From assembly GCA_958298945.1 (NCBI GenBank), contig OY282605.1, positions 115,750,267 to 115,814,266 of the forward strand: 64,000 nt of DNA. The letters are read 5' to 3'. The notes under the pieces are model-generated. The model did not search any database. It was not told the DNA's origin and saw only the letters and a list, made by a program, of their open reading frames with translations. Shown piece by piece: positions 10,673 to 22,009 of this stretch (within the stretch, counting starts at the first letter, position 1; every line of letters begins with the position of its first letter). Position numbers and translations under genes: made by a program. The DNA is from Atherix ibis (Eukaryota > Arthropoda > Insecta > Diptera > Athericidae).

Positions 10673-10889
10673 CAATTATCATCAAGAAAATGATTCTACA
10701 CTTTTAAATATATTAAATAAGTTAAATTACGATATTTTATATATGTGATAAATTGATTATTTTTATTTTTCTTAGCCAAGGAGGCATTTATTTACAATTG
10801 AGAGTGTTATAATAAATATGAAGTTACACAAATACATAATTTAAGTTTAGTGTAAATTAATTTAACAATCCATTATTATCCATATTTGC

Positions 10890-11430
10890 TGCCTCGCACG
10901 TGCACAATTGTTGCTGTGAGGTTCCTTAAGATTCTGTGTAATTCTGTATGTTGTTGACTTCATTTTTTAAATATTCTATGTCACAGAAATCATTTTCAGT
11001 TAAGTTTCCAAAACCCTTAAACGGGGGAACTTACACCGTATGCTGAGTCTCCAAGTAGTACTCCTCCTGGTATAATTATGGACTCATCCTCAGAAATACG
11101 CCTGTAAAAGGCCGATTTTCATAGAAGCGGTCTATTGTGCATTGCACCAGGTTCACCACAGTGCACATCTATAACTTTTTCTCTGCCCTGTAAAAGCAGA
11201 CTATAATATTTTTTCCTATTGCAGTATGCTTGTTTGTCTCGTTTAGGAGAATTGATTTTAATATGAGAACACCGGGTGCACCTTTCATAGCTGCAAATTG
11301 CATCTGGTTATTTTGCATTTCGGATGCTGTTGGCCATTTTATGTAATTGGCACTCAGTTCAACATACCATTTTACGACGCCACTGCTTTCTATGACATCA
11401 AATCTGTCTGCAATTTGTCGGTACACTTTC
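10890..11430 (-). pseudogene. degraded Harbinger (DDE_Tnp_4) nuclease
   Basis: A minus frame from 11426 reads TYRQIADRFDV in family alignment (here MYRQIADRFDVIESSGVV), then YIKWPTASEMQNNQMQFAAM and KGAPGVLILKS. A shifted frame then gives VIDVHCGEPGAMHNRPLL and IPGGVLLGDSAYGVSSPV. These match HARBI1-type nucleases: 'KWP', 'F..M.GFPGVLGAIDGTHI', 'DVYCGWPGSVHD' and 'LLGDSAYPL'. The first catalytic Asp of GAIDGTH is missing (APGVLILKS), while the later LLGDSAY Asp is kept. The frame is broken around 11169. Confidence 0.85.
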
Positions 11431-11776
11431 AGTATTTGCTAGAAACCATAACGTGATGTATATTTCAACATCAAAACCAATTGCAGTAGGTCCTCCATGA
11501 CTTGGACGGTGTAAAAACACACTCCAGTAACATTTGATTCCATTTCTTTTCGCTTTTGCTGCACGAATAAAGTAAACATAATAAAAATATGACACTTCAA
11601 CATAACCAACGAACCCGCTAAGCTATCTATTTTCATTTTGGGAACTAAAATCTCCCTACCGTAAATTGTATGCGTAACTACACAAACGAAGTACTCATCT
11701 GTATGAGCAAGAGTAGCTGCGAGTAGTTAGCAGCTTTTGTGAGTAGCAAAATTTTCCTAATGGAAGACAGCTATTA

Positions 11777-12889
11777 TATACATTTGACAACTGTTACAGA
11801 ACGGTGCTATACTTTCCAAGCTATTAAATAAATAATCCTATAGAATCTGATATGTCTTATATCGTCTTGTCAGTAATTTTTTTCAATTTTGCATTGGTTT
11901 AATCCTTACTTTATAACATTAAAATTAACTAATTATGATTTTTACCACCTGTATTTTAATTAGCAGTTCTTTTACAAGCTAAATTCAAGCTCAAGACAAC
12001 TGCGCACCAAACGCACACGTCCCATTGCCACTCAATTCGGACACGTCATAATTTTAATCAAATTAAAAAGAAACTAAATGAATAAAAAAAAAATTCTTAA
12101 TAAAAACTAAATGCGTAACAAACAAATCAATTCTTTTTTTTTCAACTAATAGAAAATTATCAAAAATCGATGAGGCAATATTGATTCACGTGCATAGAAA
12201 TTTCTCGTAAAAACAGAAAAACTTTTTTGTGAACAAAAACAGCCCCCACGGTCCGTTCATTAGAGATCAATACTTTATACTACAAATCCCCCCCTCCCCC
12301 CTTTTATACACGTGCTAATGGATTTTTCCATTCGGATGGCACTATTTACTTTTGTGATTCGTTCATTCAAAATCAGATGGTATCACTTAGACTTGACTTC
12401 CTCTAAACGGACTAATTACTTTGTCTAACAAAAAATATCACAAATGACTTACAATATATATAATATAGGCATTTGTATATATACAGAAAAAATAGAAACA
12501 AATCATTAGTATTTATTATTTGCGACACTTGTATTTTTTGTTATCTTTAAAGACGAAAAAGTATCTTGTTATTTGATTTAGTTATCCTTGAAATTTGCTT
12601 TTGTATTTTCTAATTTGTATACTAATTTAATGCTGACAAACTATTTATGTAGACGTAAATCAACCAAATATATGAATGGAATTTTTAACAAATGTATCGA
12701 GTAAATATAATTAAAAAATAAGTGGACTTATTAGAAAAAAATCTTCGGGAGTATTTTTTAGAGAGGGCAGAAATCATAAATAAAATTTATTATAATTCAA
12801 TAAGAAAGCAGATGTTCGTTTTTAAATAAAGCACACGAAAACTTTTTATGGTAATTTTATTTTATTTTACCAAATTTTTTAGTCATTTA
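11777..12889. other. AT-rich spacer, no recognised feature
   Basis: Includes C-rich short runs (12289-12300) and many A/T homopolymers. I see no gene or paired repeat. Confidence 0.5.
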
Positions 12890-13260
12890 TGTATGAAACA
12901 TAATATACACGTATGTCAAATGGCCACCATGCCTTCTTCAGCAACTCAGGATGAGCTTATAAAAATTGTCATACTCAGGGCTGTGTCTCATTTTTGAGGT
13001 ATATGACTTCACCCGTCAGCTTAGTAATTGTCTTGGGCTAATTGGCACAGACCCTTCTTTTCAATTCGGCTAAGGAAAAGAAGTCCAATTGTGTCAAATC
13101 ATAAGATCTTAACGGCCTTGCGATTTGACACAATTGTTTGGCGAGCTGTACTGGCTATTGTTTCACATGCTGTGTCACAAGTGATTATTGTCCTCTTGAA
13201 ACTACATATTATCCTATGTCCATGCATTATTCAATTCAGGTCATAAAAAAAATTGTTATG
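12890..13260 (-). pseudogene. WCG-type Tc1/mariner-superfamily relic 1
   Basis: Minus-strand text, across frame changes, gives ARPLRSYDLTQLDFFSLAEL, then KRRVCANxPKTITKLTGEVI and a C-terminal HPELLKKAWWPFDI. It matches the C-terminal part of the transposase family whose other relics here carry WPPRSxDLTPLDFFLWGY, VYxNxPxTIxxL and a GGH terminus. The catalytic third-acid region is recognisable. The rest is missing or beyond recognition. Confidence 0.7.
13086..13136. repeat. 15-bp perfect inverted repeat inside relic 1
   Basis: caattgtgtcaaatc (13086-13100) and its exact reverse complement (13122-13136) surround a 21-nt loop. The left arm covers the DLTQLD-coding part. The right arm is therefore probably a local inverted copy. 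Confidence 0.8.
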
Positions 13261-13281
13261 TTAATGACATGTGAAATTTTA

Positions 13282-13771
13282 CCAGGGGTATAAGCTTAAA
13301 TCAGGTGTTTGGTCATAGATGGCGAGCCTTAGCGTATTGAGCTACCATGGGCACCCCATAATTTTTTTTAATGAGTTTGACATTTGTCAACATTAATCAG
13401 TGCACATTGGCAGCAATTTCGTACAACAACATACATTTTTCGTTTGGTAATCATGTCTAGTTTTGTGCCAGAAAAAAAAAGCTCTGCTTTTCAGATTCAA
13501 TTTGAAGAAATCGGCTGCTGAATCGCATAGAATGCGTATGGAATCCTATGGTGACAGTGCCTTATCGGAAACAATATGCAGCAATTGGTTTCGTCGGTTC
13601 AAAGACGGCAATTTTGACTTGTGGGATAAGAAGCATGGAGGCTCTTTTGGACAAAGACAATACCCAATCGCAAAAAATGTTCGCGGAGTTATTGAGTGTT
13701 ACTTAACCAGCCACTTCCATGCGCGTTTGTGCCATGAGGAACAAACAGGGGATTTAAGCTTATACACCTGG
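13282..13771 (+). mobile_element. internally deleted Mos1-like mariner A2
   Basis: Both TIRs are present (ccaggggtataagcttaaat at the left, tttaagcttatacacctgg at the right) with TA on each side (13280-13281, 13772-13773). Only 490 bp remain of about 1.2 kb. The deletion runs from the helix-turn-helix region to just inside the right TIR. Confidence 0.93.
13453..13760 (+). pseudogene. N-terminal fragment of Mos1-like transposase (A2)
   Basis: Starts MSSFVPEKK at 13453. It loses a few bases (KEHMRE to KK) and then continues in another frame as LLFRFNLKKSAAESHRM, ESYGDSALSETICSNWF and KDGNFDLWDKKHGG. A deletion then joins to the second DNA-binding helix text (AIxMRLRAM region) before the right TIR. 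No catalytic residues remain. Confidence 0.88.
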
Positions 13772-13773
13772 TA

Positions 13774-15029
13774 ACACCGCAAATGTGGCAGTTTAGGTGG
13801 ACATCTGCATCATCGGTCATAATGGCTATTTTTCAATAAGTATAAACTGTCTTTTGTTAAAACATCAAATTGGTAAGTATTGGAATTTTGTAAGCTTGAA
13901 ACAATAAGTGTATTATTAATATTATTTTAGTGGGAGCTGTAGAAAAGGTCCAAATGCTGAGCACGTTAACGAATTGAGGTTGTCGGGACTTGCGATGCAA
14001 TTTCATCCACAGTTGCAATATTTTCAGCCGAACGTTCGGATACATTTTGCACCAACCCCAATTTTTTAGTATTTTTGCCTTAAACGATTATGTTCGCCGG
14101 GATTAAAAAAAAATTAACATTTCAGAAATAATCGCTGTCAAACATTTCCATTTATGATCAATTTGCTTATGAAAATATTTAGCACTGAAATATTGATATT
14201 TTTTTCTTAATTAAATTTAATATAACTAATATTTTAATAATATTAATACTTTTGTGGATTTTTTTGCAATAATATTCGCCTTATAATCTGCAGGTTTAAA
14301 AGCAATGACAACATAAGCCATTGATTCGGTAGAAAACAAAATTATCGTAACTGCTTCATTGATTGAGTTTGAACTGCAAACCGGCATAAATAGGCTGATT
14401 GAGATTTCATATATGATATAAGAAAATAAATGCGAGTATATTTGTTCTTTGAACTTATAACAAAATTAATTTCTTTTTTTTTTTAATTTTCTAAACTTAT
14501 GCCAAAAAATATCTGAAGTAAGAAAAATTTGTTCACAGGTTTTTTAGTTTTTTTGATTTTACATCCTATACTTTGGCAAACAAAGACTTTTTTTATTTCG
14601 ATAAAATTTCTTCACCCTTTCCCATTAATATCACCTCCCGTGACTTCAACAATAAGGTCGCTTTTCCACAGAGCAGCAAGGGGTGGCTGTATCTACCGCT
14701 ATCGACATCTTAATATTGCAACGCCACCACAGTCATTTTGCTGAACTATAATAACGTAAATGTCAAAGGGACATATAAAATATAGCAAAGATCCATCAGG
14801 TATTTTGAGTTTCCATTTTGGATTATTACAGGTCTATGAAAATTTTTTTTTAAGTTATAGAACATGTTTTGGAGTTAAAAATGGTTACTTATGATATTCA
14901 GCAAGAATTCAACCAAATTGAGTTTTTCTATTGCAGTGCAAAAGCAATTATTCAAACTCAGAGAAAATACCGGTAACATTTTAATGTATCTTGTAGCAAT
15001 AATATGATTCCGGAACCTAGCTCAGTCGC
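13774..15029. other. spacer, no recognised gene
   Basis: AT-rich, with a somewhat more balanced patch at 14600-14750. A 71-codon plus frame at 14529-14744 shows no family signature. No paired repeats were noticed. Confidence 0.45.
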
Positions 15030-15660
15030 TGATCTTGCGGGAAAAGGTCTTAAGCGGTGGAAGCTGTAACGCAGAGTCGATCCTTGAAAATTCATCTGCC
15101 GCTATCTGGTATCGCTCTGCGTAACTTGGCATCGCCAGTATATCGTTCAAAATATTATAAAAATGAATATGAAAATACTTCCAGACAAGATACATATTTC
15201 CCAAGCTTTACTACCGAAGATACTCAGCATCGGGCGCAGTTTTCAATTCAATTTAAATACCTAATCAGAGATAACAACAACTGTTTGAACAATTAATAAT
15301 GAGTGATGAGGCCTATTTAATTCGTTAGAACGGGTACATCTACAAAAAAAACTACCAATTTTAAGGCACTAATAACCTCGAAAAATTCCATCAGCATCAA
15401 TTATATCCTCAAAAATACACTATTTGGTGCGGTTTTATGGCTGAAAGAGTTAACGGTCTCTATTTCTTTTGAATTAAGAATGGTTAATTCTTCTGGTTCC
15501 TTCTGGATGACCTTATTTTTTTTTAAAATGAGGAAGACGCAATGGTCGACGATAATCAGCAGGTATGGCTCCAAAAAGATGGAGGCAGGATCACGATAGA
15601 TTTCCTTCAAAAAATTTTCGGTCATCGATAATAAGAAACAAAAATAATACAAAAATAACT
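15030..15660 (+). pseudogene. WCG-type Tc1/mariner-superfamily relic 2 (most complete)
   Basis: Read on the plus strand through many stops: IHLPLSGIALRNLASPVY (DNA-binding helix), ILPDKIHISQALLPK, then MSDEAYLIR and NGYIYKKNYQF (first catalytic Asp in SDEA), HPQKYTIWCGF-like LYPQKYTIWCGFMAERVNG, LYFF, NEEDAMVDD, QQVWLQKDGG with the second Asp, and IDFLQKIFGHR. Order and spacing match IS630/Tc1/mariner transposases with an SDEAHF...VTVWCG...GPYFF...WFQQDGA...FGDR layout. It ends before the PPRS block. It serves here as the reference for eight more degraded relics. Confidence 0.8.
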
Positions 15661-15699
15661 TTTACAAACAACTGTTTTTTATGACCACCCTGTACTTTT

Positions 15700-16350
15700 G
15701 GGAACATAAATTGAATGTAAAAAACTGAATTTAAACAAGATTGTCTAATACAAAAGCCGAGCTATTAGACGGTGAGCCAACTTTTTATTAACTTCATGCC
15801 AGACAACTAAAAATTTTTGTATTCTATCAAACAATCAGCCATTAGTAAGCCACACTCCAGTTTGACATATTAACAAATGGTGTTTTCATTTTGTGTCGTA
15901 CATTTTGTTGTTCTTAGTGTGAAATTAGATAGTTAGTAGACGGCTTGGTTGACAAACATAATATATCTGGAGTTAGCCAAATCTAACAATCATACTATTA
16001 GACGGTCAGCGAAAATTTGCTGATTCGTCAACCATTTTGTCAGACAAAATTTGTCAGTAAACGTCACTAATCAGCCCATTAAATGGTCAGTCAAATTTGG
16101 TTTGGTTTTTCGCGACATATTGACGTTACGTAGGCTACGTCAATATGTCGCCAAAAAACCATTATAACATTTTGTTTTACTCGTTATTATATGAAATTTC
16201 GGTGTATTTCGATTTTGAATTGAGTATTTCGAGTTATCCATTTCGTGGTATGGAAAATCCAGCTCTGTTATTTGACAGCTGCCAAAAATATATGTTTGCT
16301 TAAATAAATGCTATTTGACATTTTGAATTTTTTAATGAACAAACAAAACG
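15700..16350. other. spacer with repeated attagacggt motif
   Basis: The phrase attagacggt(g/c)agc occurs at about 15767 and 15997, with a variant attaaatggtcagtc at about 16078. Together with the palindrome at 16103-16161 this may be part of an unclassified non-coding element. I could not find paired ends. Confidence 0.4.
16103..16161. repeat. 24-bp inverted repeat, 10-nt loop
   Basis: tggtttttcgcgacatattg... (16103-16126) and its near reverse complement (16137-16161), with one substitution and one extra A. A nested palindrome acgtag-g-ctacgt lies in the centre. Candidate core of a small palindromic element. Confidence 0.8.
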
Positions 16351-16351
16351 T

Positions 16352-16428
16352 TAAATGTAGCCGACAGTTGAATGGCGTGCTGGACTACCATCCAAGTGGT
16401 CGTGATTTCAAATTCATGGTCCTACGGT
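16352..16428 (+). repeat. tRNA-like (possible SINE head) relic
   Basis: gtagccgacagttgaatgg resembles a stretched A box, gcgtgctggactaccatccaag resembles an anticodon arm (tgga/tcca stem), and tgatttcaaattcatgg resembles a B box and T arm. The acceptor stem does not close and the T arm is degenerate, so this is not a working tRNA. A tRNA-derived SINE remnant is possible. Confidence 0.35.
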
Positions 16429-16799
16429 AATAGTTAAAAAACACGTTTATAATAGTTAAAAAAGTTTAATTTCTTCCATTCTATAATAATAAATTTCTTC
16501 CATTCTACAATATAAAAAGTGCGAAAAAACACCTGAAAAACCATCAGCCATCGGAAACGCGGAAATATCAAAATCAGCTTTTGAAAGAAAAAACCAATCG
16601 TGTATAAATACCCGTATTGGTCAAAGACAAGAACCCGAAATGGTCATAATGGCTACTGAACGAACCATGGCACCGCACCAAAAACTACACGAAAAGAAAG
16701 CAGTAGAATAACTGCAGCGGACCGATCATGTGTTCAGCGAAGACAACAACATGATCTTAAAACCGATACAATATAATTAACCATGTTCCGAAAGAAATG

Positions 16800-18498
16800 T
16801 TAAATAAATAAAAAAAAAAAGTATAGTAAATGGAAAATTGTTTACGTTTACTAAACATCTATTATCGTATAAGATGTTATTGATTTTATACTAATGTGCT
16901 GGGTTTAGTACTTTTATTGCAGTGTGTTTAAAAATTACCTAATATTGTACTTTAACAGCTCTTCCTGTCCTGTTCATCTATAAACTATTGTATAATTTTC
17001 TTATCTTACAAAATTTCATCAACAATAAAAGTTTATGCAATCATGATTAGATTCTCCACAAATAAAGCGAAATCAGAACTTTAATTCAAAAATGGTTTTG
17101 CAATTATAAAAAAAAAAACAAAAAAAATTTAAAAATAATATCGAAACATAAATGGTGTCGAGCGTAACGATCATATTCATTCAATGCGAAGATCCATTCA
17201 AACAGCGCCATCTCGCCGATCGAAAGTAAATTCGAAAATAATTAATTAATTATAATTAATTCAACTAAAACAGTTTTCATTTAACTGTAACGTGTTCGCT
17301 TTGTCATTAATAGAAATTGGGTCCTAAAATATAGCCGATATTTTATTATTCTTTGTGATATATTTTATTAGATATTTGCTATATTTTAATTGATTTATTA
17401 ATATTCCAAGAATATTTCAATGTACATTTTTAAGAAGAACAAAAACCACTGACCTTTTTTTATTTTTCCATTGATAAATCATTTCAAATTAGCAGACATG
17501 TAATCAATAATTACAAGGAAATCCATGATGGATGATAAACGAAATAACGTGATAACTGTGACGTATTTACAGCAATATTGACGACATCGACAGGAGATAA
17601 TTGCACTACAAGTATATAGGTAAGCAGACATATTTGAAATTTTTGTTATACAAAAAAAAATCCTTTAACAAATCCGGTTGAAAAAAGATAAATCGTTTTC
17701 TAGGGAACACTTGATAATTAAAGACCATAACGCAAATTTATCAATTTTCGGTTTTCTTTTTCAAATTAACTAAACATGTTTCGTTTTTAATAAACACTTT
17801 TTTTTGCATACTTAATTAGAAAGTAAATATTATTAATAAAAAAAAAACAATCATATTATTGACTTTATTGAAAGTGGATTATTTTGATTAGTAATTCTTT
17901 GGTATCTGCCATAAAGTATTGTCATGATTGCTAGTTTCTGCATCAGACATTTTGTTTGTAGTTAAATTTCTGTTCACTGAGTCATCTTGCATTTGGTATT
18001 ATCAAAGATATTTTTATCAAAATATACTTTTTAAGTTAAAAAAGAAACCATATTAAAATAGTCTCAGAGGTGTTTTTTTTTTAAATTGTTAAAATAAACA
18101 AAACTTTAAAATTGATAATTCTGATCATTTTCAGCTCAGTTTTATCTAACAAACTTTTTTTATGTAGGTTTTTGTTTCTAAATTGGTTTTTTTTTGTTAT
18201 AGAAATAAAATATTTAAAAAAAATTCTTTTTATGAACACTCTTATCTTGTTAATATGTAAATAAAAAATATTTGTCTATTTATCTTCTTCTGTGGCCACA
18301 GCGAATAGATCGGCGACGTGCTTGCTTGAGTTTGAATAACGGCTTAAGATATTCTGCCGGTCAGCAAATGACTTTTAGTATTGTTCTACTTAAAATAACA
18401 TTTCTATATTTCTAGAAGTAATAACAAAAAAAAAAGAAATTAATTTTGTCTAAAAAAAATTGTACTTAAATTTGAAATAATGCGGCACACTTTGCATA
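16800..18498. other. AT-rich spacer with a candidate short exon
   Basis: No coding family recognised. Two non-random signals: cagcgccatct at 17203-17213, and a segment 17573-17619 bounded by an acceptor-like gtatttacag and a strong donor-like gtaagc. Either could be chance. Confidence 0.4.
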
Positions 18499-18500
18499 TA

Positions 18501-19671
18501 ATGGGTTGTCCGGAAAGTAATTTCGTTGTTTCGCAACAAAGGATTTAATTGTATATTTTCACAACCAACTTCACACTTAAGCCATATAATCATATGTATT
18601 TTAACAGCTGACATAGTAAGGATTGCTTTTAAAAAATTAGATTGATTCTGCACAGTAGCTTTTGGTTGATACCTTTTTAAATATGAAAAGTGAAGAACAG
18701 CATTTTTTACATATTTTACTTTTTTCGATAGAAAAGATAAAAATGCTGTTCAAGCAAGAAAAAAATTATCCGATGTGTATGGAGAAGATGTATTAAGTGA
18801 GCACCAGTGCCAAAACTAGTTTGTAAAATTTCGATCCGGCAGTTTTGATCTCGAAGATGCACCACGTTCTGGACGGCCAGTTGAAGCTGATGAAGATACA
18901 ATAAAGGTATTAATGGATGTAAATCGGCGAATAACAACTCGTGAGATCGGTGAATGATTAAATTTATCGAATTCGACCGTTCGTGATTATTTGAAACGGC
19001 TAGGTTTAATCTCAATGATCGACATATGGGTTCCTCATCTTCTTACGGAAAAAAATTGTGCCGTCACATTGGCGTTTGTGATTCGCTTCTCAAACGCCAA
19101 GAAAATGATCAATTTTTGAAGCGTATCATTACTGGTGACGAGAAATGGGTTGTCTGCAATAATGTTAACCGCAAAAGATCCTGGAGTAGAAATCGTTTAT
19201 TTTGAGCTTCTACCGAGCAACACACCGATCAATTCTAAAGTGTACTGTCATCAGTTGGACAAATTGAATGATTCACTCAAAGAAAAAAGGTCAGAATTGA
19301 TCAATAGGAAAGTAATAGTCTTCCAACAAGATAATGCGAAACCACAAACAAGTTTGACCACTCGGCAAAAGCTTTTAGAGCTTGGATGGGATATACTGCC
19401 ACACCCACCATTGTTCCGGTCTCTACAAAAATTTTCAGACGGTAAAACGTTTAATTCAAATGAGGAGGTCAAAAATCACTTGGATCTGTTTTTTGCCAGC
19501 AAATAACAAAAATTTTATGAGCGTGGAATCATGCTATTGCCAGAAAGATGGAAAAGGGTATTGGATCAGACAGGACAATATTTAATTGAATAAAATATTA
19601 ATTCACTATAAGAAAATTGTCTTTAATTTTTATTTAAAAAAAAAAACGAAATTACTTACCGGACAATCCAA
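18501..19671 (+). mobile_element. full-length mellifera-like mariner C2
   Basis: Left end atgggttgtccggaaagtaa after TA (18499-18500). The right end ttaccggacaatccaa lies before TA (19672-19673). About 1.17 kb. The TIR reads tccggaaagtaa where C1 has tcaagaaagtaa, so C1 and C2 may be different subfamilies. It abuts an older transposase relic (19690-20130). Confidence 0.92.
18683..19593 (+). pseudogene. broken mellifera-like mariner transposase (C2)
   Basis: Start ATG at 18683 (MKSEEQHFLH). Frameshifted segments then give VYGEDVLSEHQCQN, FRSGSFDLEDAPRSGRPVE, ITTREIGE followed by a stop, STVRDYLKRLGLISMIDIWV and PHLLTEKN (the WVPH linker is kept). Next come ITGDEKWVV with the first catalytic Asp, FQQDNAKPQTS with the second and DILPHPPLF. 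Here the SPDLAPSDY block with the third Asp is deleted. The ending is KRVLDQTGQYLIE. Not functional. Confidence 0.93.
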
Positions 19672-19689
19672 TATTAATATGCGAAATTG

Positions 19690-20130
19690 CCATATGTGGG
19701 GTTGCAAAAACTACATGTATTGTTACTGTCTGGGGTGCATTTTCGTCTAAAGGTGTCATTGGCTCGTATTTCTTTGGTAAAATGAAGCAGGAGAGACAGT
19801 TACCGTCAATTCTGAGCAATATGGCCATGTGACAGTCAACTTTATTCTAGCCTAAAACTAAAGATTTTTATCTAATCTAGGATATTATGTGATTTTAACA
19901 AAACAGCTCCACGAGCCACACAACATGACAAAATTTAACATTATTACGCCAAAATTTCTCAAATCTCGTAATTTAGAAATTTGGTAATATCAAATCTATA
20001 TAAAAAATTATATGTAAGCAAATAATTTTCAAACTTGAGAGCATTTAAAAATAGCCAAGAAATGTATTCGTCGAAAAATGTCCTCAAAAGAATCGAAGTT
20101 TGTACTCAATAGCCAAATTTAAGCAATATG
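19690..20130 (+). pseudogene. WCG-type relic 3
   Basis: Starting just right of C2, frames combine to VTVWGAFSSKGVIGSYFF, NEAGETVTVNSEQYGHV, then PHNMTKFNIITPKFLKSRNL. It matches the central block of relic 2, with TVWCG and GPYFF here altered to TVWGA and GSYFF. The N-terminal half, if it existed, would lie left of C2 and is not recognisable. Confidence 0.75.
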
Positions 20131-21077
20131 AAAAAGTAGAAAGTATTATAAAAATCTAAATAATAAATATATTTTATTTAATCTTATTTTTCATAGTGCA
20201 AAATTGAATAACTCTTATAAAAATAGATTTTTAATAAATTTCGTAGCAACAATATTAAAAAAAAAAAAAATAATTCTACAATAATATAAATAATATTTAT
20301 TTTTAAAATATACATTAATATTGACTATGGAAAAATATTTCAAAACTTTTCCGAGAAAAGAATTTGTTTAAGCCACTTAAATTTTTTCCATAGAACCAAC
20401 TGCACAAAAAAAATCTGCAAAATATATTATTTTATATACATCCTTAATAAAATGCTTATAATATCAAAGAACCAAAATTATATTTGTTTAATATTATAAG
20501 TTCAAAATTATCAAAGAACCAAAAAAACGATTATAATTTTCATAAATTGTTTTTTCCTGTTCTTTCCATTTCTACACAAATAGGGTATTATCACCAAGCA
20601 GGAGTATTTTACAAAATTTGTCTTCTTTTTAATATTTTCTTTTTCGATTGAAAATATTTCCCTTCTAAGAACAATTTTTTATATAGAACTGACACTCAAA
20701 CAAATTAAAAGAAATACCTAAATATTATGTAGAAATGATTAAAATTATTTCCTGCATTAAGGATTTCTTTTTTGGCAAAATGTTTAATATCCGTTCGTAT
20801 CGTCCTATCTCTTTCCCTTTGACCATCGCTAATGAGCTTTTATTCTAAGGCAAATAAAATAAAAACTGCTTTGTGATAACTACCAATACATTAGATAAAC
20901 TTTATTTTGATGGATCTTTTCCTTAAACTTGTTCATTTTCATCATAAAATTATGTATTAATGATTTAGTTCAAAATTGGAAGAATTTTATTATATTTTAT
21001 TTTGTATTTTATCATTATAATCCGAATTTATTAAGCTACGATTACACTATTCGAGAAAGGGTCGAATTTTAGGAAAA
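20131..21077. other. AT-rich spacer, no recognised feature
   Basis: Long A and T runs. No open frame with family text and no paired repeats seen. Confidence 0.5.
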
Positions 21078-21925
21078 ATCCTAAAAAGTATCAGGAATTT
21101 AGAATTTCCGCGGGTTATGTATGTTCGATTTTCGTTTTTTTGTGGCGTCATGTTGGTACTCATGTCTTTCACTTATGCCGACAAGTTCGGCCATTTTGAA
21201 TGTTCACTTAATTTTTGACAGCCGCTTTTCTTGCACGTGTTTTGGCTCGTCTTCAATTTTTGCTCAATTCGACCGAAAGCAGCATTGTATTAACATAGCT
21301 AAGGAGCTGTTGGACTCTGTCCGCAACAAGCCAAATTTGCTCCAGAGGTCCATAACTGTTAACAAATCATGGGTTTATGGTTATAACGTAGAAAACAAAG
21401 CTCAATCATCCCAATGGAAGCTGCCGCACGAGTTTTCTTCGATTGCATCATGAGTTCTTGCCACAGGGTAGAACGGTCAATAAGGAATATTACCTGCAAA
21501 TTATGCGAAAGTTGCGTGAAGCAATCCGCCAGAAACGCCCGGATTGGTGGAAGAACAAAAATTGGCTTTTGCACCATGATAACGCCCTTACTCACGCATC
21601 GTTGCTTGTGCACGAATTTTTGGCTAAAAACAACACACTAATAATGCCGTAGCCACCGTATTCCGCAGATCTGACCCCCTGTGTCTTTTTCTTGTTCCGG
21701 AAACTGAAGAGCCCCATGAAAGGACAACGCTACGCTATGATTGAGGATCTAAAGACGGCATCGAAGGAGCGGCTGAAGAAGATCACAAAAAATCATTTTT
21801 TGAAGTGCATCGAGGATTTGGAAAAAACGTTGGCACAAGTGTATAATATCTGGATTACTTCAAGGGGACAAAATAGATATTCATTAATAAATAAATAATT
21901 TTTAAAAAAAAAACACAAAATTAGC
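21078..21925 (+). mobile_element. deleted and worn mariner D2
   Basis: The left TIR is eroded, but the inner part (aaaaagtatc, then agaatttccgcgggttatgt) aligns with D3 and D5. The right end keeps the 3' untranslated text up to aaaacacaaaatta and then diverges, so the right TIR is lost. About 850 bp remain. A deletion joins the 5' untranslated region to the middle of the transposase. Confidence 0.8.
21265..21886 (+). pseudogene. broken D-family mariner transposase (D2)
   Basis: Pieces in three frames: QFDRKQHCINIAKELLDSVR, then RSITVNKSWVYGYNVENKAQ, where the first catalytic Asp position reads VNKSW instead of TGDESW. Next come NKEYYLQIMRKLREAIRQKR, LLHHDNALTHASLLV (second Asp) and a stop in the MPxPPYS block. 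SADLTPCVFFLF follows, where the third Asp of APCDFF is Val. Then SPMKGQRYAMIEDLKTAS. The N-terminal DNA-binding part is deleted. Two of three catalytic positions are lost. Confidence 0.87.
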
Positions 21926-21927
21926 TC

Positions 21928-22005
21928 GAATGGTGTAATTGCCTGAAATAGTAGATGCTCCATCATTTTAGGTACCGAGGTGCGTGTTCGAGCGTGAACA
22001 TTATT
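21928..22005 (+). repeat. tRNA-like segment at the end of D2
   Basis: tagctcgaatggtgtaattg resembles an A box and D arm. The phrase gtgcgtgttcgagcgtgaac at 21980-21999 resembles a B box and T arm at normal tRNA spacing. Arms do not pair well, and it follows a transposon end directly. A SINE or pseudo-tRNA remnant is plausible but unproven. Confidence 0.35.
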
Positions 22006-22009
22006 GCAA

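Larger units (their letters stand above)
10401..11773 (-). mobile_element. PIF/Harbinger-like transposon relic
   Basis: The ends are diverged inverted repeats. The left, from 10401, reads tagttgtctaccattgggct, then ttttgctactcacaa. Reading inward from 11773 on the minus strand gives tagctgtcttccattaggaa, then ttttgctactcacaa. T/A-rich trinucleotides flank both ends, but I cannot prove an identical 3-bp duplication. A degraded Harbinger nuclease lies inside on the minus strand. Confidence 0.75.

Noticed and set aside
15022..15204. Minus frame with an orderly looking AMPSYAERYQIAADE text
   Set aside because: The plus strand here reads as the DNA-binding part of relic 2, and the minus frame has no family match.
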